DNA of 64,000 bases from JANXXV01 sp038230275 (GCA_038230275.1 JBBRNO010000008.1:35816-99815); one strand, 5' to 3'. Positions 32,488-42,333 are shown, counted from the stretch's first letter. Translations and numbers: made by a program. The notes: a model not told the origin generated them from the letters alone.

Positions 32488-33966
32488 ATGACACTGAGCG
32501 ATGTCCTAGAAGGGATTGCTCTCGATTCAGAGATGCCGCGAGAGATCGCGACGGCGTCCGTGAAGGGTCTTGCGTACGATTCGCGCAAAGTGGCGGCAGG
32601 GTTTCTGTTCTTTGCTTTTCCCGGCGCGCATGTGGACGGGACGCATTTTGCGTCGCAGGCCATTGGAAACGGCGCCATGGCTGTGGTTAGCGAGAATGCC
32701 CGCCCTGTGGATTTCGAAGGACATTGGATCCAGGTGGTGCATGGGCGGCAGGCGTTGTCGTTGGCCTCGGGGAATTTCTACAGGCACCCGGACCGGCGGC
32801 TGGGCCTCACCGGCATCACAGGCACCAACGGCAAGACCACCACTTCCTATCTTGTGGATTCGATTTTGCGCGAGGCCGGATTCATCACAGGACTAGTCGG
32901 GACGATTGAATACCGGTTGGCGGGCAAGACGCTGCATGCGGCCAACACGACTCCGGAATCGCTGGAACTATTTCAAATTTTCAATGAGCTGGAGGCTGAT
33001 GGGGGAACACACGCCACCATGGAGACCTCCAGCCATGCGCTGGCGCTGGGGCGGGTTTACGGGATTCAGTTTCATACGGCGGTATTCACGAACCTGACAG
33101 TGGATCATCTGGACTTTCACCACACCATGGAAGGCTACTTTGCGGCCAAGGCTCTGCTGTTCACCGGCAATGGCGCGGCCGCGCCCCGCTTTGCGGTGAT
33201 CAACCACGACGATGCTCACGGAAAGCAGATCGAGACAAATCCTGAAACGGAGGTGTTTTGGTATGGCCTTGAGGAAGGCGCACCGACGCGCGCGCAGAAG
33301 ATTGTTTCCACTTTCGAAGGACTTCAATTTGAGATTCAACACAAAGGCAGCACTTATCCGGTGGAATCGCCACTGGTCGGGGAAATCAATGTCTACAACA
33401 TTCTGGCGGCGTGGAGCACTGGCATGTCCTACAACATCCAGCCGGCGGTAGTGGCGCGCGGAATCGCGAAGTGCGCCGCGGTTCCAGGACGTTTTGAAAG
33501 AGTGCAGGAGGGCCAGCCGTTTCTGGTGATTGTGGACTATGCGCACACCGACGATGCGTTGAAGAACGCAATTCGCGCGGCCCGTGGAATGACGAAACAA
33601 AGAGTGATCACAATGTTCGGATGTGGCGGCGACCGGGATCGCAGCAAGCGGCCGCTGATGGGCATGGCGGCGGCATCGAAGAGCGATTTCGTGGTGCTGA
33701 CGTCTGACAATCCGCGCTCGGAAGACCCGCTGGCCATTATGAACGATGCGCTGGTGGGGATCCGGCGTTCCGATACACCGCACATCATTGAACCGGATCG
33801 GGAACGGGCCATTCGCCGGGCGATAGAACAGGCGGGTCCGGGCGATGTGGTGCTGCTGGCGGGGAAGGGGCACGAGACTTATCAAGTATTGAAAGACAAG
33901 GTAGTGGATTTCGACGATCGTGAAGTGGCGCGGCGGGTATTGCGGGGGTTCGGGTATTCGGCTTGA
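32488..33966 (+). CDS. murE: MurE, UDP-MurNAc-Ala-Glu:meso-diaminopimelate ligase
   Basis: MurE adds the third residue to the peptidoglycan stem peptide with ATP. The 492-residue protein has the Mur ligase ATP motif GITGTNGKTTT, the TTPESLEL and METSSHAL segments, and the substrate-specificity motif SDNPRSEDP. The DNPR form is known to mark meso-diaminopimelate-adding enzymes, so the wall is probably of the Gram-negative A1gamma type. The ATG at 32488 lies 7 bases after ftsI. The next gene, murF, appears to start inside its 3' end. Confidence 0.95.
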   Translation: MTLSDVLEGIALDSEMPREIATASVKGLAYDSRKVAAGFLFFAFPGAHVDGTHFASQAIGNGAMAVVSENARPVDFEGHWIQVVHGRQALSLASGNFYRHPDRRLGLTGITGTNGKTTTSYLVDSILREAGFITGLVGTIEYRLAGKTLHAANTTPESLELFQIFNELEADGGTHATMETSSHALALGRVYGIQFHTAVFTNLTVDHLDFHHTMEGYFAAKALLFTGNGAAAPRFAVINHDDAHGKQIETNPETEVFWYGLEEGAPTRAQKIVSTFEGLQFEIQHKGSTYPVESPLVGEINVYNILAAWSTGMSYNIQPAVVARGIAKCAAVPGRFERVQEGQPFLVIVDYAHTDDALKNAIRAARGMTKQRVITMFGCGGDRDRSKRPLMGMAAASKSDFVVLTSDNPRSEDPLAIMNDALVGIRRSDTPHIIEPDRERAIRRAIEQAGPGDVVLLAGKGHETYQVLKDKVVDFDDREVARRVLRGFGYSA

Positions 33967-35293
33967 GTTGCAGGATGTAGAGCGGGTGGTTGGGAGCAGG
34001 AGCGATGCCGCGGGACAGGTAACGGGCTACAGCATCGACTCCCGGACGGTTGAGCCGGGGGACCTGTTCTTTGCTTTGCGGGGCGAGAATTCGGACGGCC
34101 ATCAGTTTCTGGCTCAGGCGTTTGAACGGGGCGCGGCAGCGGCGATTATCGATAGGGATGTTGAGGCTACCGGCACAACACTGCGGGTGGCGGATACGCT
34201 TGGCGCGCTGCAGGAGTTGGCGCGATGGGCGCGGCAGAAGTGGGGCAAGAAGGTTATAGGCGTGACGGGTAGCGCGGGGAAGACATCGACGAAAGATGTG
34301 ATCGCGGCATTGCTGGCGCAGTCGATGAAGGTTGGGAAGACCGTGGGTAATTTCAACAACCATATTGGCCTGCCGCTTTCCATTCTGCGTCTGCCGGATG
34401 GAGCGGAAGTAGCCGTACTGGAGATAGGTATGAACCATGCGGGCGAGATTCGCGATCTATGTAGCATTGCGCGGCCGGATGTTGGCGTGGTGACGAATGT
34501 GGGGACGGCGCACATTGAGAACTTCGACAGCGTGGAAGGGATTGCGCTGGCGAAGAAAGAATTGATCGACGCGCTACCCGAAGACGGCGTGGCGGTACTG
34601 AACAACGACGATGAACGGGTGCGCCATTTCAACGCGGGCCGCGAGGGTGAGGCGATCACGTTCGGAATTGGGGAAGGCGCGCGGGTTCGAGCCGAAGACG
34701 TGGAAATGCTGGAGAATGGTGTGCGCTTCCGTGTGGGCCGGGCTGTGTTCTCTTCGTCGCTGCTCGGCCGGCACGGCATCCGGAACATCCTTGCAGGCAT
34801 TGCGGTAGCAGAGGCGTTCGGTATTCCGGCCGTTGCATTGAAAGACGCAGTGCGATCGCTGACGCCGGCGAGAATGCGGGGCGAACGCATCATTCACAAC
34901 GGGATTGTCATTTTCAACGATTGCTACAACTCCAATCCGGACGCGGCCCGGGCCATGCTGGATGTGTTGCGAGACACAACCGGCGCACGGCACATCGCCG
35001 TTCTGGGGGAGATGCTGGAACTCGGCCGCTGGTCCGAGCCTTTGCATCGCGACGTAGGCCGCTACGCCGCCGAATATGGGATTTCCGTGCTTGTTGGGAT
35101 ACGCGGCGCGGCCCAATCCATGATCGACGCAGCCATGGAAGCGGGTCTTGCAAAGGACGCCGCGTACTTTTTTGAAGATCCCATCGATGCAGGCGCGCTG
35201 GTGCGAATCCTGGCGCGGCCTGGGGATGTCATCCTATTCAAAGGCTCGCGCGGCACGCGGGTAGAGATAGCATTAGAGGAGTTTCTCAAGTAA
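33920..35293 (+). CDS. murF: MurF, UDP-MurNAc-tripeptide:D-Ala-D-Ala ligase
   Basis: MurF adds D-Ala-D-Ala to the tripeptide precursor in the cytoplasm. The protein has up to 457 residues and shows SIDSRTVEPGDLFFAL, the ATP motif GVTGSAGKTSTKD, NFNNHIGLP, EIGMNHAGEI and FNDCYNSNPDA. The start is uncertain: the GTG at 33920 lies inside murE by 47 bases. Initiation at a TTG at 33968 would give MQDVERVVG, and the intervening IRLELQ matches the usual family beginning, so a rare start between them is possible. It is followed by mraY with a 5-base gap. Confidence 0.94.
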   Translation: MKWRGGYCGGSGIRLELQDVERVVGSRSDAAGQVTGYSIDSRTVEPGDLFFALRGENSDGHQFLAQAFERGAAAAIIDRDVEATGTTLRVADTLGALQELARWARQKWGKKVIGVTGSAGKTSTKDVIAALLAQSMKVGKTVGNFNNHIGLPLSILRLPDGAEVAVLEIGMNHAGEIRDLCSIARPDVGVVTNVGTAHIENFDSVEGIALAKKELIDALPEDGVAVLNNDDERVRHFNAGREGEAITFGIGEGARVRAEDVEMLENGVRFRVGRAVFSSSLLGRHGIRNILAGIAVAEAFGIPAVALKDAVRSLTPARMRGERIIHNGIVIFNDCYNSNPDAARAMLDVLRDTTGARHIAVLGEMLELGRWSEPLHRDVGRYAAEYGISVLVGIRGAAQSMIDAAMEAGLAKDAAYFFEDPIDAGALVRILARPGDVILFKGSRGTRVEIALEEFLK

Positions 35294-35298
35294 CCTCA

Positions 35299-36453
35299 AT
35301 GCTTTTCTGGCTGCTCTATCAAAAGCTATTTCTGGTGTATGGGAGAGAATATCCGATTTTCGGCCCGCTGCGGCTATTCGGATTCGTGACATTCCGGACA
35401 GCATTCGCCAGCCTGACGGCGCTGTTTCTGTGCATCGGGCTGGGCCCCTGGCTGATTCAGAAGCTACGGGAATTTCAGATAGGCCAGCACATTCGGGAAG
35501 AGGGCCCGAAATCCCACAAATCGAAAGCGGGGACGCCCACCATGGGCGGCATTCTGATCATCATCTCCATTGTGGTGCCCACACTGCTGTGGACGGATCT
35601 GCGAAACCCGTACGTGTGGATCGCGCTTTTCGGGCTGCTGAGCTTTGGAGCTATCGGCTTCTACGACGATTTCACCAAGGTCCGGAAGATGCAGAACCTG
35701 GGGTTGACGGCGCGAAAGAAATTCCTGTTACAGGTGCTGGCGTCCTTGATTATCGGTTTCGTGCTGCTGGCGCTGCATGCGCGGAATCTCTACGACACTT
35801 CGATGAACGTTCCGTTTGTGAAGCAATGGAAGCCGGACCTGCTGATAACCGGTTTCCTCTATAACCCGTGGACGTATCCGCTGGCGTTTGTGTTCTTCTT
35901 CGGCTTTCTGGTGGTGGTGATTGCCGGGGCGTCGAACGCGGTGAACCTGACTGACGGGTTGGATGGGCTGGCCATTGGCCTGATGATCATCGCGGCGGGC
36001 GCGATTACAGTACTGGCCTATGTGAGTGGGCACGCGCAGTTTGCGACCTACCTGGATATCGCGCGATTGCCGGGCGCATCGGAGTTGACCATTTTTTGCG
36101 GCGCGATGATGGGAGCGTCTCTGGGCTTCCTTTGGTACAACGCGCATCCGGCGGAAATTTTCATGGGCGACGTGGGCTCGCTGGCGTTGGGCGGCGGTCT
36201 GGGCGTGGTGGCAGTGCTGATCAAGCAGGAGATACTGCTGTTGTTCATTGGCGGCGTCTACGTGCTGGAACTGCTCTCCGTGGTGCTGCAAGTGGGTAGT
36301 TTCAAATTGCGGGGAAAACGGATTTTCAAGATGGCGCCGCTGCATCACCACTTTGAGGCGCTGGGATGGCAGGAATCGAAAATCATCACGCGATTCTGGA
36401 TTGCGGGCCTGATTATGGCGTTGTTCGCGTTGACGACGTTGAAACTGCGATGA
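35299..36453 (+). CDS. mraY: MraY, phospho-MurNAc-pentapeptide transferase
   Basis: MraY makes lipid I by transferring phospho-MurNAc-pentapeptide to undecaprenyl phosphate at the inner membrane. The 384-residue protein has about ten membrane helices and the family signatures GPKSHKSKAGTPTMGG, FYDDFTK (catalytic Asp pair), NAVNLTDGLDGLA and MGDVGSLALGG, with HHHFEALGW near the end. Its stop overlaps the ATG of murD (ATGA), indicating coupled translation. It occupies the usual dcw position. Confidence 0.97.
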   Translation: MLFWLLYQKLFLVYGREYPIFGPLRLFGFVTFRTAFASLTALFLCIGLGPWLIQKLREFQIGQHIREEGPKSHKSKAGTPTMGGILIIISIVVPTLLWTDLRNPYVWIALFGLLSFGAIGFYDDFTKVRKMQNLGLTARKKFLLQVLASLIIGFVLLALHARNLYDTSMNVPFVKQWKPDLLITGFLYNPWTYPLAFVFFFGFLVVVIAGASNAVNLTDGLDGLAIGLMIIAAGAITVLAYVSGHAQFATYLDIARLPGASELTIFCGAMMGASLGFLWYNAHPAEIFMGDVGSLALGGGLGVVAVLIKQEILLLFIGGVYVLELLSVVLQVGSFKLRGKRIFKMAPLHHHFEALGWQESKIITRFWIAGLIMALFALTTLKLR

Positions 36454-37745
36454 AGGATTTGGAAGGCTTGCAAGTTGCGGTGGTTGGCATGAAGCGCTCT
36501 GGCGTGGCGGCGGTGGAGCTGCTTAGGCGGAAGGGCGCGGCGGTGCGTGCGGTGGATGAAACGGCATCGCAAGAAATGAGAATCCTGCCGCAGACGTTGG
36601 ATTCTTTTGAAGGCGTGGATATGGTGGTGCTCTCGCCTGGCGTTCCGGCCGATCTCCCGGTTATCGGTGAGTTGCGGGCGAAAGGGATTACGGTGATTGG
36701 CGAAGTGGAACTGGCCGGGTACTTTTTGAAAGGTCCGATTATCGGGATTACTGGTTCTAATGGGAAGACGACGACTACGGCGATGACCGGGCACATTCTG
36801 AAAGAAAGCGGGATACCGGTGCAGGTGGGCGGGAACATTGGACTGGCGCCTACATCGATGACTGAACCTTCACGCGAAGGGCAGTGGAATGTGCTGGAGC
36901 TCTCCAGTTTTCAACTGGAAACCATCGATCAGTTTCACGTGGACATCGGCGTCTGCCTAAACTTAACGCCGGATCATCTGGACCGCCATTACACGGTAGA
37001 GAACTACGCGGCGGCAAAGGCACGGCTGTTTGAGAACCAGGGTCCGAAGGACTATGCGGTGCTGAGTGCCGACGATGCCTATTGCGTGGGGTACGCTTCC
37101 GAGACCGCGGCTAGAACGCTGTGGTTCAGTCTTTCGCATCCGGTTGCGCCGGGCCTCTGGCTGGAGAACGGCAGAATTCTGTTCGACGGCGAGCCATTGA
37201 TACGGCAGGCCGAGGTGCCGCTGCGGGGTGTTCATAATATTGAGAACGCCATGGCAGCTGCGGCGGCAGCGCGGCTGGCAGGCGCCAGCATGACGCAGAT
37301 CGCAAGCGCCATCCGGACTTTCCCCGGGGTGGAGCACCGGCTGGAATTCGTCCGCGAGCGGCACGGCGTCAATTACTATAACGATTCGAAGGCAACAAAC
37401 GTGGACGCAACGATCAAGGCGCTTGATTCTTTTGATGGCGGCCTGTGGATTATTCTGGGCGGCAAGGACAAGAACAGCGACTATACGCTGTTGACGGAGC
37501 GGCTGCGACGGAAGGCGCGAGGAGTGCTGCTGATTGGGGCGGCGGCTTCCATCATTGCGGCACAGATTGGCAGTGCGTTTCCGTTGACCGCATGCGGCAC
37601 ACTGGAAGCCGCGGTGCAGTTGGCGTCCGGCAGCGCGGTAACGGGTGAAACCGTTTTGCTTTCGCCGGCGTGCGCGAGCTTCGATCAATTCGACAATTAC
37701 GAACAGCGGGGCCGTGTCTTCAAAGACCTGGTAAATGCGCTATGA
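36450..37745 (+). CDS. murD: MurD, UDP-MurNAc-Ala:D-Glu ligase
   Basis: MurD adds D-glutamate to UDP-MurNAc-L-Ala. The 431-residue protein begins with the nucleotide-binding VAVVGMKRSGVAAVELL and has the ATP motif GITGSNGKTTTTA, VLELSSFQLE, NLTPDHLDRH, NDSKATN, WIILGGKDKN and the closing SPACASFDQFDNYEQRG. The start ATG at 36450 overlaps the mraY stop. Its own 3' end overlaps a possible upstream start of ftsW. Confidence 0.96.
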   Translation: MKDLEGLQVAVVGMKRSGVAAVELLRRKGAAVRAVDETASQEMRILPQTLDSFEGVDMVVLSPGVPADLPVIGELRAKGITVIGEVELAGYFLKGPIIGITGSNGKTTTTAMTGHILKESGIPVQVGGNIGLAPTSMTEPSREGQWNVLELSSFQLETIDQFHVDIGVCLNLTPDHLDRHYTVENYAAAKARLFENQGPKDYAVLSADDAYCVGYASETAARTLWFSLSHPVAPGLWLENGRILFDGEPLIRQAEVPLRGVHNIENAMAAAAAARLAGASMTQIASAIRTFPGVEHRLEFVRERHGVNYYNDSKATNVDATIKALDSFDGGLWIILGGKDKNSDYTLLTERLRRKARGVLLIGAAASIIAAQIGSAFPLTACGTLEAAVQLASGSAVTGETVLLSPACASFDQFDNYEQRGRVFKDLVNAL

Positions 37746-37755
37746 AGGAAGACTA

Positions 37756-38892
37756 ATGGCACTGCGACTTAAAACCGATTGGATTCTGTTTTTCACCATC
37801 GTGATCATGGTGTGCTTCGGCATGGTGATTGTGTATAGCGCATCGTCGGTGATGGCGGAATTGAAGTACAAATCCAGCTACTTCTTCATCAGCAAACAGA
37901 TTTTCTTTGGGGCTCTCTCGTTTCTGGTGTTGATGACCTGCAAGCGCATCGACTATCGCAAATTCAAAGATCCGGTGTGGGCATTCGCGCCGCTGGGCAT
38001 CGTGGTGGCGATGCTGGTGGTGGTCTATTTCGCGGATCCGCGGCGGCACCGCTGGCTGATGCTGGGACCAATCAGCTTGCAGCCGGCGGAATTCGCGAAG
38101 CCGGCGCTGATCATTTTCCTGGCCTATTTCGTTACGTTGCGGCTGCGCGCCATCAATGACAAACATACGCTGATTCCGGCGATGATCGCGCTGTTGATTG
38201 TGGCAGGGGCGGTGGCTACGCCGGATTTCGGGACGGCGCTGGTGTTGGTGGCAACGGCGGTGGTGGTGTTCTACATCGCGGGTCTGGAACGCAAATATCT
38301 GGCCATGGTATGCGCGGGCGGCGTGTTGCTGGCCTGCGTTGCGATTGCGGCGAAACCGTATCGCATGGCGCGAATCATTGGTTATGTGGACCCGGACTAC
38401 ACCTACATCGACAGGCTGAATCCGGGCGGAGAAATTAAGACGTACGTTCACAGCTCGCTGGCTACGCGGGACACGGCATACCAGGCGCGGCAGTCGAAAA
38501 TTGCCGTTGGCGCGGGTGGCGTTCTGGGGCTTGGGCTGATGCAGGGAAAACAGAAGCTGTTGTATCTGCCGGAGGCGCATACCGATTTCATCTACGCGGT
38601 GGTAGGGGAAGAGTTGGGTCTGTGGGGTTGCGTCGCGATTCTTGCCGGGTTTTTCGTCATCATGTGGCGCGGTCTGAGCCTGTTCTGGGTGGCGGATGAT
38701 TTCGGACGCTTTATGGCGGTGGGCATTGTGGCGTCGCTGATGATTCAGGCGTTGATCAATATGAGCGTGGTGCTGGACATGGGTCCGACGAAAGGAATTC
38801 CGCTTCCGATGATCAGCTATGGGGGCAGTTCGCTGCTCAGCACTTTGACGTCCCTGGGAATGCTGCTGAGCATTAGTGAACACGCGGGGTAA
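37756..38892 (+). CDS. ftsW: FtsW, septal peptidoglycan glycosyltransferase
   Basis: FtsW is the SEDS-family membrane polymerase that makes septal peptidoglycan together with FtsI. The 378-residue protein has about ten hydrophobic helices, the family motif RRHRWLMLGPISLQPAEFAK, QQSK-like YQARQSKIAVGAGG, LPEAHTDFIYAVVGEELG with the catalytic-type Asp, and GIPLPMISYGGSSLL. I chose the ATG at 37756 with a GGAAG ribosome site; an ATG at 37735 would overlap murD. It is followed by murG after 30 bases. Confidence 0.96.
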   Translation: MALRLKTDWILFFTIVIMVCFGMVIVYSASSVMAELKYKSSYFFISKQIFFGALSFLVLMTCKRIDYRKFKDPVWAFAPLGIVVAMLVVVYFADPRRHRWLMLGPISLQPAEFAKPALIIFLAYFVTLRLRAINDKHTLIPAMIALLIVAGAVATPDFGTALVLVATAVVVFYIAGLERKYLAMVCAGGVLLACVAIAAKPYRMARIIGYVDPDYTYIDRLNPGGEIKTYVHSSLATRDTAYQARQSKIAVGAGGVLGLGLMQGKQKLLYLPEAHTDFIYAVVGEELGLWGCVAILAGFFVIMWRGLSLFWVADDFGRFMAVGIVASLMIQALINMSVVLDMGPTKGIPLPMISYGGSSLLSTLTSLGMLLSISEHAG

Positions 38893-38922
38893 AGATCTTT
38901 GACATATAGCGGCCCGAGTGGA

Positions 38923-40002
38923 ATGGACACCAACCTCTTATTTGCGATGGCGGGAGGCGGAACCGGTGGACACATCATTCCTGCATTAGCGGTTGCTGAC
39001 GAGCTGCGCCGGCATGGGTACGAATCATTCTTCATTGGGACACAAAGTGGGATGGAAGCACGGCTTGTGCCGGCCGCAGGATTTCCAATCGAGTGGATAG
39101 AGATTGGAGGATTGAACAGGGTGGACGTGGCGCAGCGCATCCGGACGCTGGCGCAAATACCGGTAAGCACGGTACGGGTGTTGCAGATTTTCCGGAACAG
39201 GAAACCGAAAGCGGTGTTCAGCATGGGCGGGTACGTGGCAGGGCCGGTGATGATTGCAGCGCGTCTGAGTGGAATTCCCATCGTAGTTATGGAACCGAAC
39301 GCCGTGCCCGGGCTGACGAATCGCCGCATGGGCAAGTGGATCGCGAAAGCGCTGTTGAGTTTCCCGGAGACTTTGCGTTATTTTCCGGAAGGCCGCGCGG
39401 AGGTGACGGGAATGCCGGTGCGCGAAGAATTCTTTAAGATACAGCCCAGAGACGAGCCGCGGGTTCCGTTTACGATCCTGATTACGGGCGGCAGCCGAGG
39501 GTCCAGAACCTTGAACGAAGCGGCACGCGGCAGCTGGAATCATTTTGCGCAGCGCATGCTGGTGAGAATTCTGCATCAATGCGGTACGGAAATGTTTTCC
39601 GCGCTGGACGGCGACTTCCGCGGCAGCGGCGTTTCCGGCGAGGTGACTCCCTTCATCAAGGACATGCCGCACGCGTTCGACAGCGCGGATCTGATTATCT
39701 GCCGGAGCGGAGCGTCCACGGTATCGGAACTGGCGGCGGCGGGAAAGCCATCGATCCTGGTTCCCTTCCCTTTTGCAGCGGACGATCACCAATTGCGGAA
39801 CGCGGAGGCAATGGTTCGCGCGGGCGCCGCGCGGCTGGTGCTGGACCGCGAGATGAATGGCCAAAGGCTCTTCGACGAGGTACTGGCGCTGGCGTCGGCT
39901 CCGCAGACTTTGCAATCGATGAGCCGGAACGCCAAGGCTGTAGCGAGACCGGGCGCGGCCAGCCGCGCGGCGCATGTTCTGGAAAAATTGGCGGTGAGAT
40001 AA
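38923..40002 (+). CDS. murG: MurG, UDP-GlcNAc:lipid I GlcNAc transferase
   Basis: MurG converts lipid I to lipid II at the inner face of the membrane. The 359-residue GT28 protein has the N-terminal glycine-rich loop GGGTGGHIIPALAVA, FSMGGYVAGP, MEPNAVPGL, GGSRGSRTLNEA and the UDP-GlcNAc-binding CRSGASTVSELAAAGKPSILVPFPFAADDHQ. The ATG at 38923 is preferred over an in-frame TTG at 38899. The stop overlaps the start of a short open frame (TAATG). Confidence 0.96.
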   Translation: MDTNLLFAMAGGGTGGHIIPALAVADELRRHGYESFFIGTQSGMEARLVPAAGFPIEWIEIGGLNRVDVAQRIRTLAQIPVSTVRVLQIFRNRKPKAVFSMGGYVAGPVMIAARLSGIPIVVMEPNAVPGLTNRRMGKWIAKALLSFPETLRYFPEGRAEVTGMPVREEFFKIQPRDEPRVPFTILITGGSRGSRTLNEAARGSWNHFAQRMLVRILHQCGTEMFSALDGDFRGSGVSGEVTPFIKDMPHAFDSADLIICRSGASTVSELAAAGKPSILVPFPFAADDHQLRNAEAMVRAGAARLVLDREMNGQRLFDEVLALASAPQTLQSMSRNAKAVARPGAASRAAHVLEKLAVR

Positions 40003-40073
40003 TGCGAAGTAGCAGCGCTTCACGCCGACGCAAGATTTCGATTGACAGCAGACCGGAAAGCCGAAACAATTAA
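40002..40073 (+). CDS. Possible 23-residue small ORF between murG and murC
   Basis: An ATG overlapping the murG stop codon (TAATG) opens a frame of 23 codons for a basic, Ser/Arg-rich peptide (MRSSSASRRRKISID at its start). It ends 8 bases before murC. It may be a real small protein, a device that couples murG and murC translation, or chance. No family is recognisable. Confidence 0.25.
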   Translation: MRSSSASRRRKISIDSRPESRNN

Positions 40074-40081
40074 GGACTCCA

Positions 40082-41488
40082 ATGTTTTTTAAGCCCCAGC
40101 AGTTGCATTTCACGGGCATAGGCGGTATCGGGATGAGCGGAATCGCAGAGATCCTGTTGAATCTCGGCTATCAGATCACAGGTTCAGACCTGAAACTGAC
40201 GCCGATTACCGATCGCCTGGCCCAGCTAGGGGCACGTGTCTATGAAGGCCATGCGGCGGCCAACGTGGACGGCGCCAAGGCCGTGGTGGTGACATCGGCG
40301 GCGAACGAACAGAACCCGGAGATTGCCGAAGCGCGGCGGCGCAACATCCCGGTGATTCCAAGGGGCGAGCTGCTTGCCGAACTGATGCGGCTAAAATTCG
40401 GCATCGCCATCGCCGGCAGCCACGGGAAGACCACAACTACGTCTATGACCGCGGCGATTCTTAGCCACGCCGGCCTGGACCCCACGGTGGTGGTGGGCGG
40501 ACGGGTGGGCACCATGGGCGGTTCCAACGCCCGGCTGGGCCACAGCAATTTCCTGGTGGTGGAATCGGACGAGAGTGATGGGTCGTTCCTGAAGCTGTCG
40601 CCGATTCTGGCGATCGTGACCAACATCGACCGCGAGCACCTGGACCACTACGCGTCGATTGTGGAGATCCGCGCGGCTTTCACCGAGTTCGTGAACAAAG
40701 TTCCTTTCTATGGCGCGGCGATTCTATGTCTGGACGACGAAAACGTCCAGCAGATTCTGCCGTTGATCCGGCGGCGCACGATTACCTACGGAACCGTGGC
40801 TCAGGCCGATTTACAAATCGTATCTTCCGAGGCGGGGCATCTTTCCAGCACGTTCCGGCTGCGCTTTCACGATGCCGATCTGGGAGAGTTTCGCGTGGCC
40901 GTGCCGGGCCGCCATAATGTTCTGAATGCCACCGCGGCCATTGCGGTGAGCCTGGAACTGGAAGTGCAACCCGAGGCGATTCGAGAGGGGCTGGCCAGTT
41001 TTCGTGGAGTGGACCGCCGCTTTCAACTGCGCGGACAGGAGAACGGAATCACCGTAGTGGACGACTACGGGCACCACCCGACGGAGGTAAGGGCGACGCT
41101 GGCGGCCGCACGGGCGTGCGATTACCAACGGATCCATGTGATCTTCCAGCCGCACCGCTACACGCGGACCCAGCTGCTGATGGACGATTTCGCAAAAGCC
41201 TTCCATCAAGCCGACTACGTTTACCTTATGGACATCTATGCCGCCTCGGAGAAGCCGATTGCGGGGGTTACGTCGCAAGCGCTGGCTGAGAGAATCCGGG
41301 CATTCGGGCACCGGGCTGTGGAGTATGTAGGCACTGCGGAGAACGCGGTAGCAGCCGTTCTGGAGCGCGTTCGCGAAGGAGATCTGGTTCTGACATTGGG
41401 TGCGGGAAATGTTTGGCAGGTTGGCGATAAATTTCTGGAGGCGGTGAGGAATGCAATTCCGGAAAGAGCCGCAAGGAGTACAGTTTAA
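40082..41488 (+). CDS. murC: MurC, UDP-MurNAc:L-alanine ligase
   Basis: MurC adds the first residue of the stem peptide. The 468-residue protein begins HFTGIGGIGMSGIAEI (nucleotide-binding fold) and has the ATP motif GSHGKTTTTSM, VESDESDGSFL, TNIDREHLDHY, DDYGHHPTEV and FQPHRYTRT. An AAGGA ribosome site precedes the ATG. In many dcw clusters murB and ddl follow murC, but here ftsQ follows directly with a TAATG overlap. Confidence 0.96.
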   Translation: MFFKPQQLHFTGIGGIGMSGIAEILLNLGYQITGSDLKLTPITDRLAQLGARVYEGHAAANVDGAKAVVVTSAANEQNPEIAEARRRNIPVIPRGELLAELMRLKFGIAIAGSHGKTTTTSMTAAILSHAGLDPTVVVGGRVGTMGGSNARLGHSNFLVVESDESDGSFLKLSPILAIVTNIDREHLDHYASIVEIRAAFTEFVNKVPFYGAAILCLDDENVQQILPLIRRRTITYGTVAQADLQIVSSEAGHLSSTFRLRFHDADLGEFRVAVPGRHNVLNATAAIAVSLELEVQPEAIREGLASFRGVDRRFQLRGQENGITVVDDYGHHPTEVRATLAAARACDYQRIHVIFQPHRYTRTQLLMDDFAKAFHQADYVYLMDIYAASEKPIAGVTSQALAERIRAFGHRAVEYVGTAENAVAAVLERVREGDLVLTLGAGNVWQVGDKFLEAVRNAIPERAARSTV

Positions 41489-42333
41489 TGGCTCGCCGAG
41501 CAGCCTCTGAAATGACCATGCCGCTGCCGGATGCGGCCAGCGGACGATCGCTGTTCCGATACGTTGGCGGCACGATTGCCGCGGCGCTTAGCGTGGTGCT
41601 AGTGATGTTTATCGCCTCACGCGTGGAGCAATTCATTATCAGCGATTCCCGTTTTGTGCTGCCGGCCGCGCCGGAGAACGGTGCGCCGAATCCGCACTTC
41701 AGCACGGACGGCCTGTTCTACACTGCCGAGCCACAAGTGGCGCAGGTGTTCGCACGCGACTTTGGCCGCAGCGTTTACCTTTGCCCTATCGCCGAGCGGC
41801 GGCGGATGTTGCTTGGCATCGACTGGGTGAAGGACGCCACGGTTTCGCGTGTCTGGCCGAATCGGCTGCAGGTGCGAATTCTGGAACGAACGCCGGTTGC
41901 CTTTGTGCAAGTGGCAGAGGCGCGCGGCGGCACGCGATTCGGACTGATTGACGGCGATGGCGTACTGCTGGATCCGAAGCGGGTGGCGCACCTGACGCTG
42001 CCGGTGATGATTGGAGTGACAGCGGCGGATACAGAAGAGATTCGCCGTCAGCGCGTGAAGCGATTGCTGCGGCTGCAACAGGAACTGGGTGCGGCATTGA
42101 TGGCCAAGCTGTCCGAGATCGATGTCACCGATCTGGAGAACCTGAAAGTGACGCAGAAAATCGAGCGGCACACGGTGGTGCTGATGCTTGGCAATCACGA
42201 TTTCCTGTCGCGCATGAACAACTTTATTGCGAACTATGACCAGATCCGCCTTCGCCTGACAGATGCGAAGATCCTGGACCTGCGGTTGAAAGATCGAATC
42301 ACTGCGGTTGGGGGCGACGGCCATGTCGAATAG
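41488..42333 (+). CDS. ftsQ: FtsQ, cell division protein with POTRA domain
   Basis: This 281-residue bitopic protein has a short cytoplasmic N-terminus, a membrane helix (about 26-44, VGGTIAAALSVVLVMFIA), a POTRA-like region and the FtsQ/DivIB domain. Recognisable parts are LLGIDWVKDATVSRVWPNRLQVRILERTP and GDGVLLDP. FtsQ recruits the FtsB/FtsL-type complex to the division site. It overlaps murC by one base and ftsA by 11 bases. Confidence 0.9.
   Translation: MARRAASEMTMPLPDAASGRSLFRYVGGTIAAALSVVLVMFIASRVEQFIISDSRFVLPAAPENGAPNPHFSTDGLFYTAEPQVAQVFARDFGRSVYLCPIAERRRMLLGIDWVKDATVSRVWPNRLQVRILERTPVAFVQVAEARGGTRFGLIDGDGVLLDPKRVAHLTLPVMIGVTAADTEEIRRQRVKRLLRLQQELGAALMAKLSEIDVTDLENLKVTQKIERHTVVLMLGNHDFLSRMNNFIANYDQIRLRLTDAKILDLRLKDRITAVGGDGHVE

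Noticed and set aside
37753..38883. Open frame of about 376 codons on the minus strand opposite ftsW
   Set aside because: Its composition (His, Arg, Gln) is that of an antisense shadow of a membrane protein gene, and no ribosome site or family similarity is visible.
39025..40119. Open frame of about 364 codons on the minus strand opposite murG
   Set aside because: It covers a certain murG gene and runs into murC; it has no recognisable domain.
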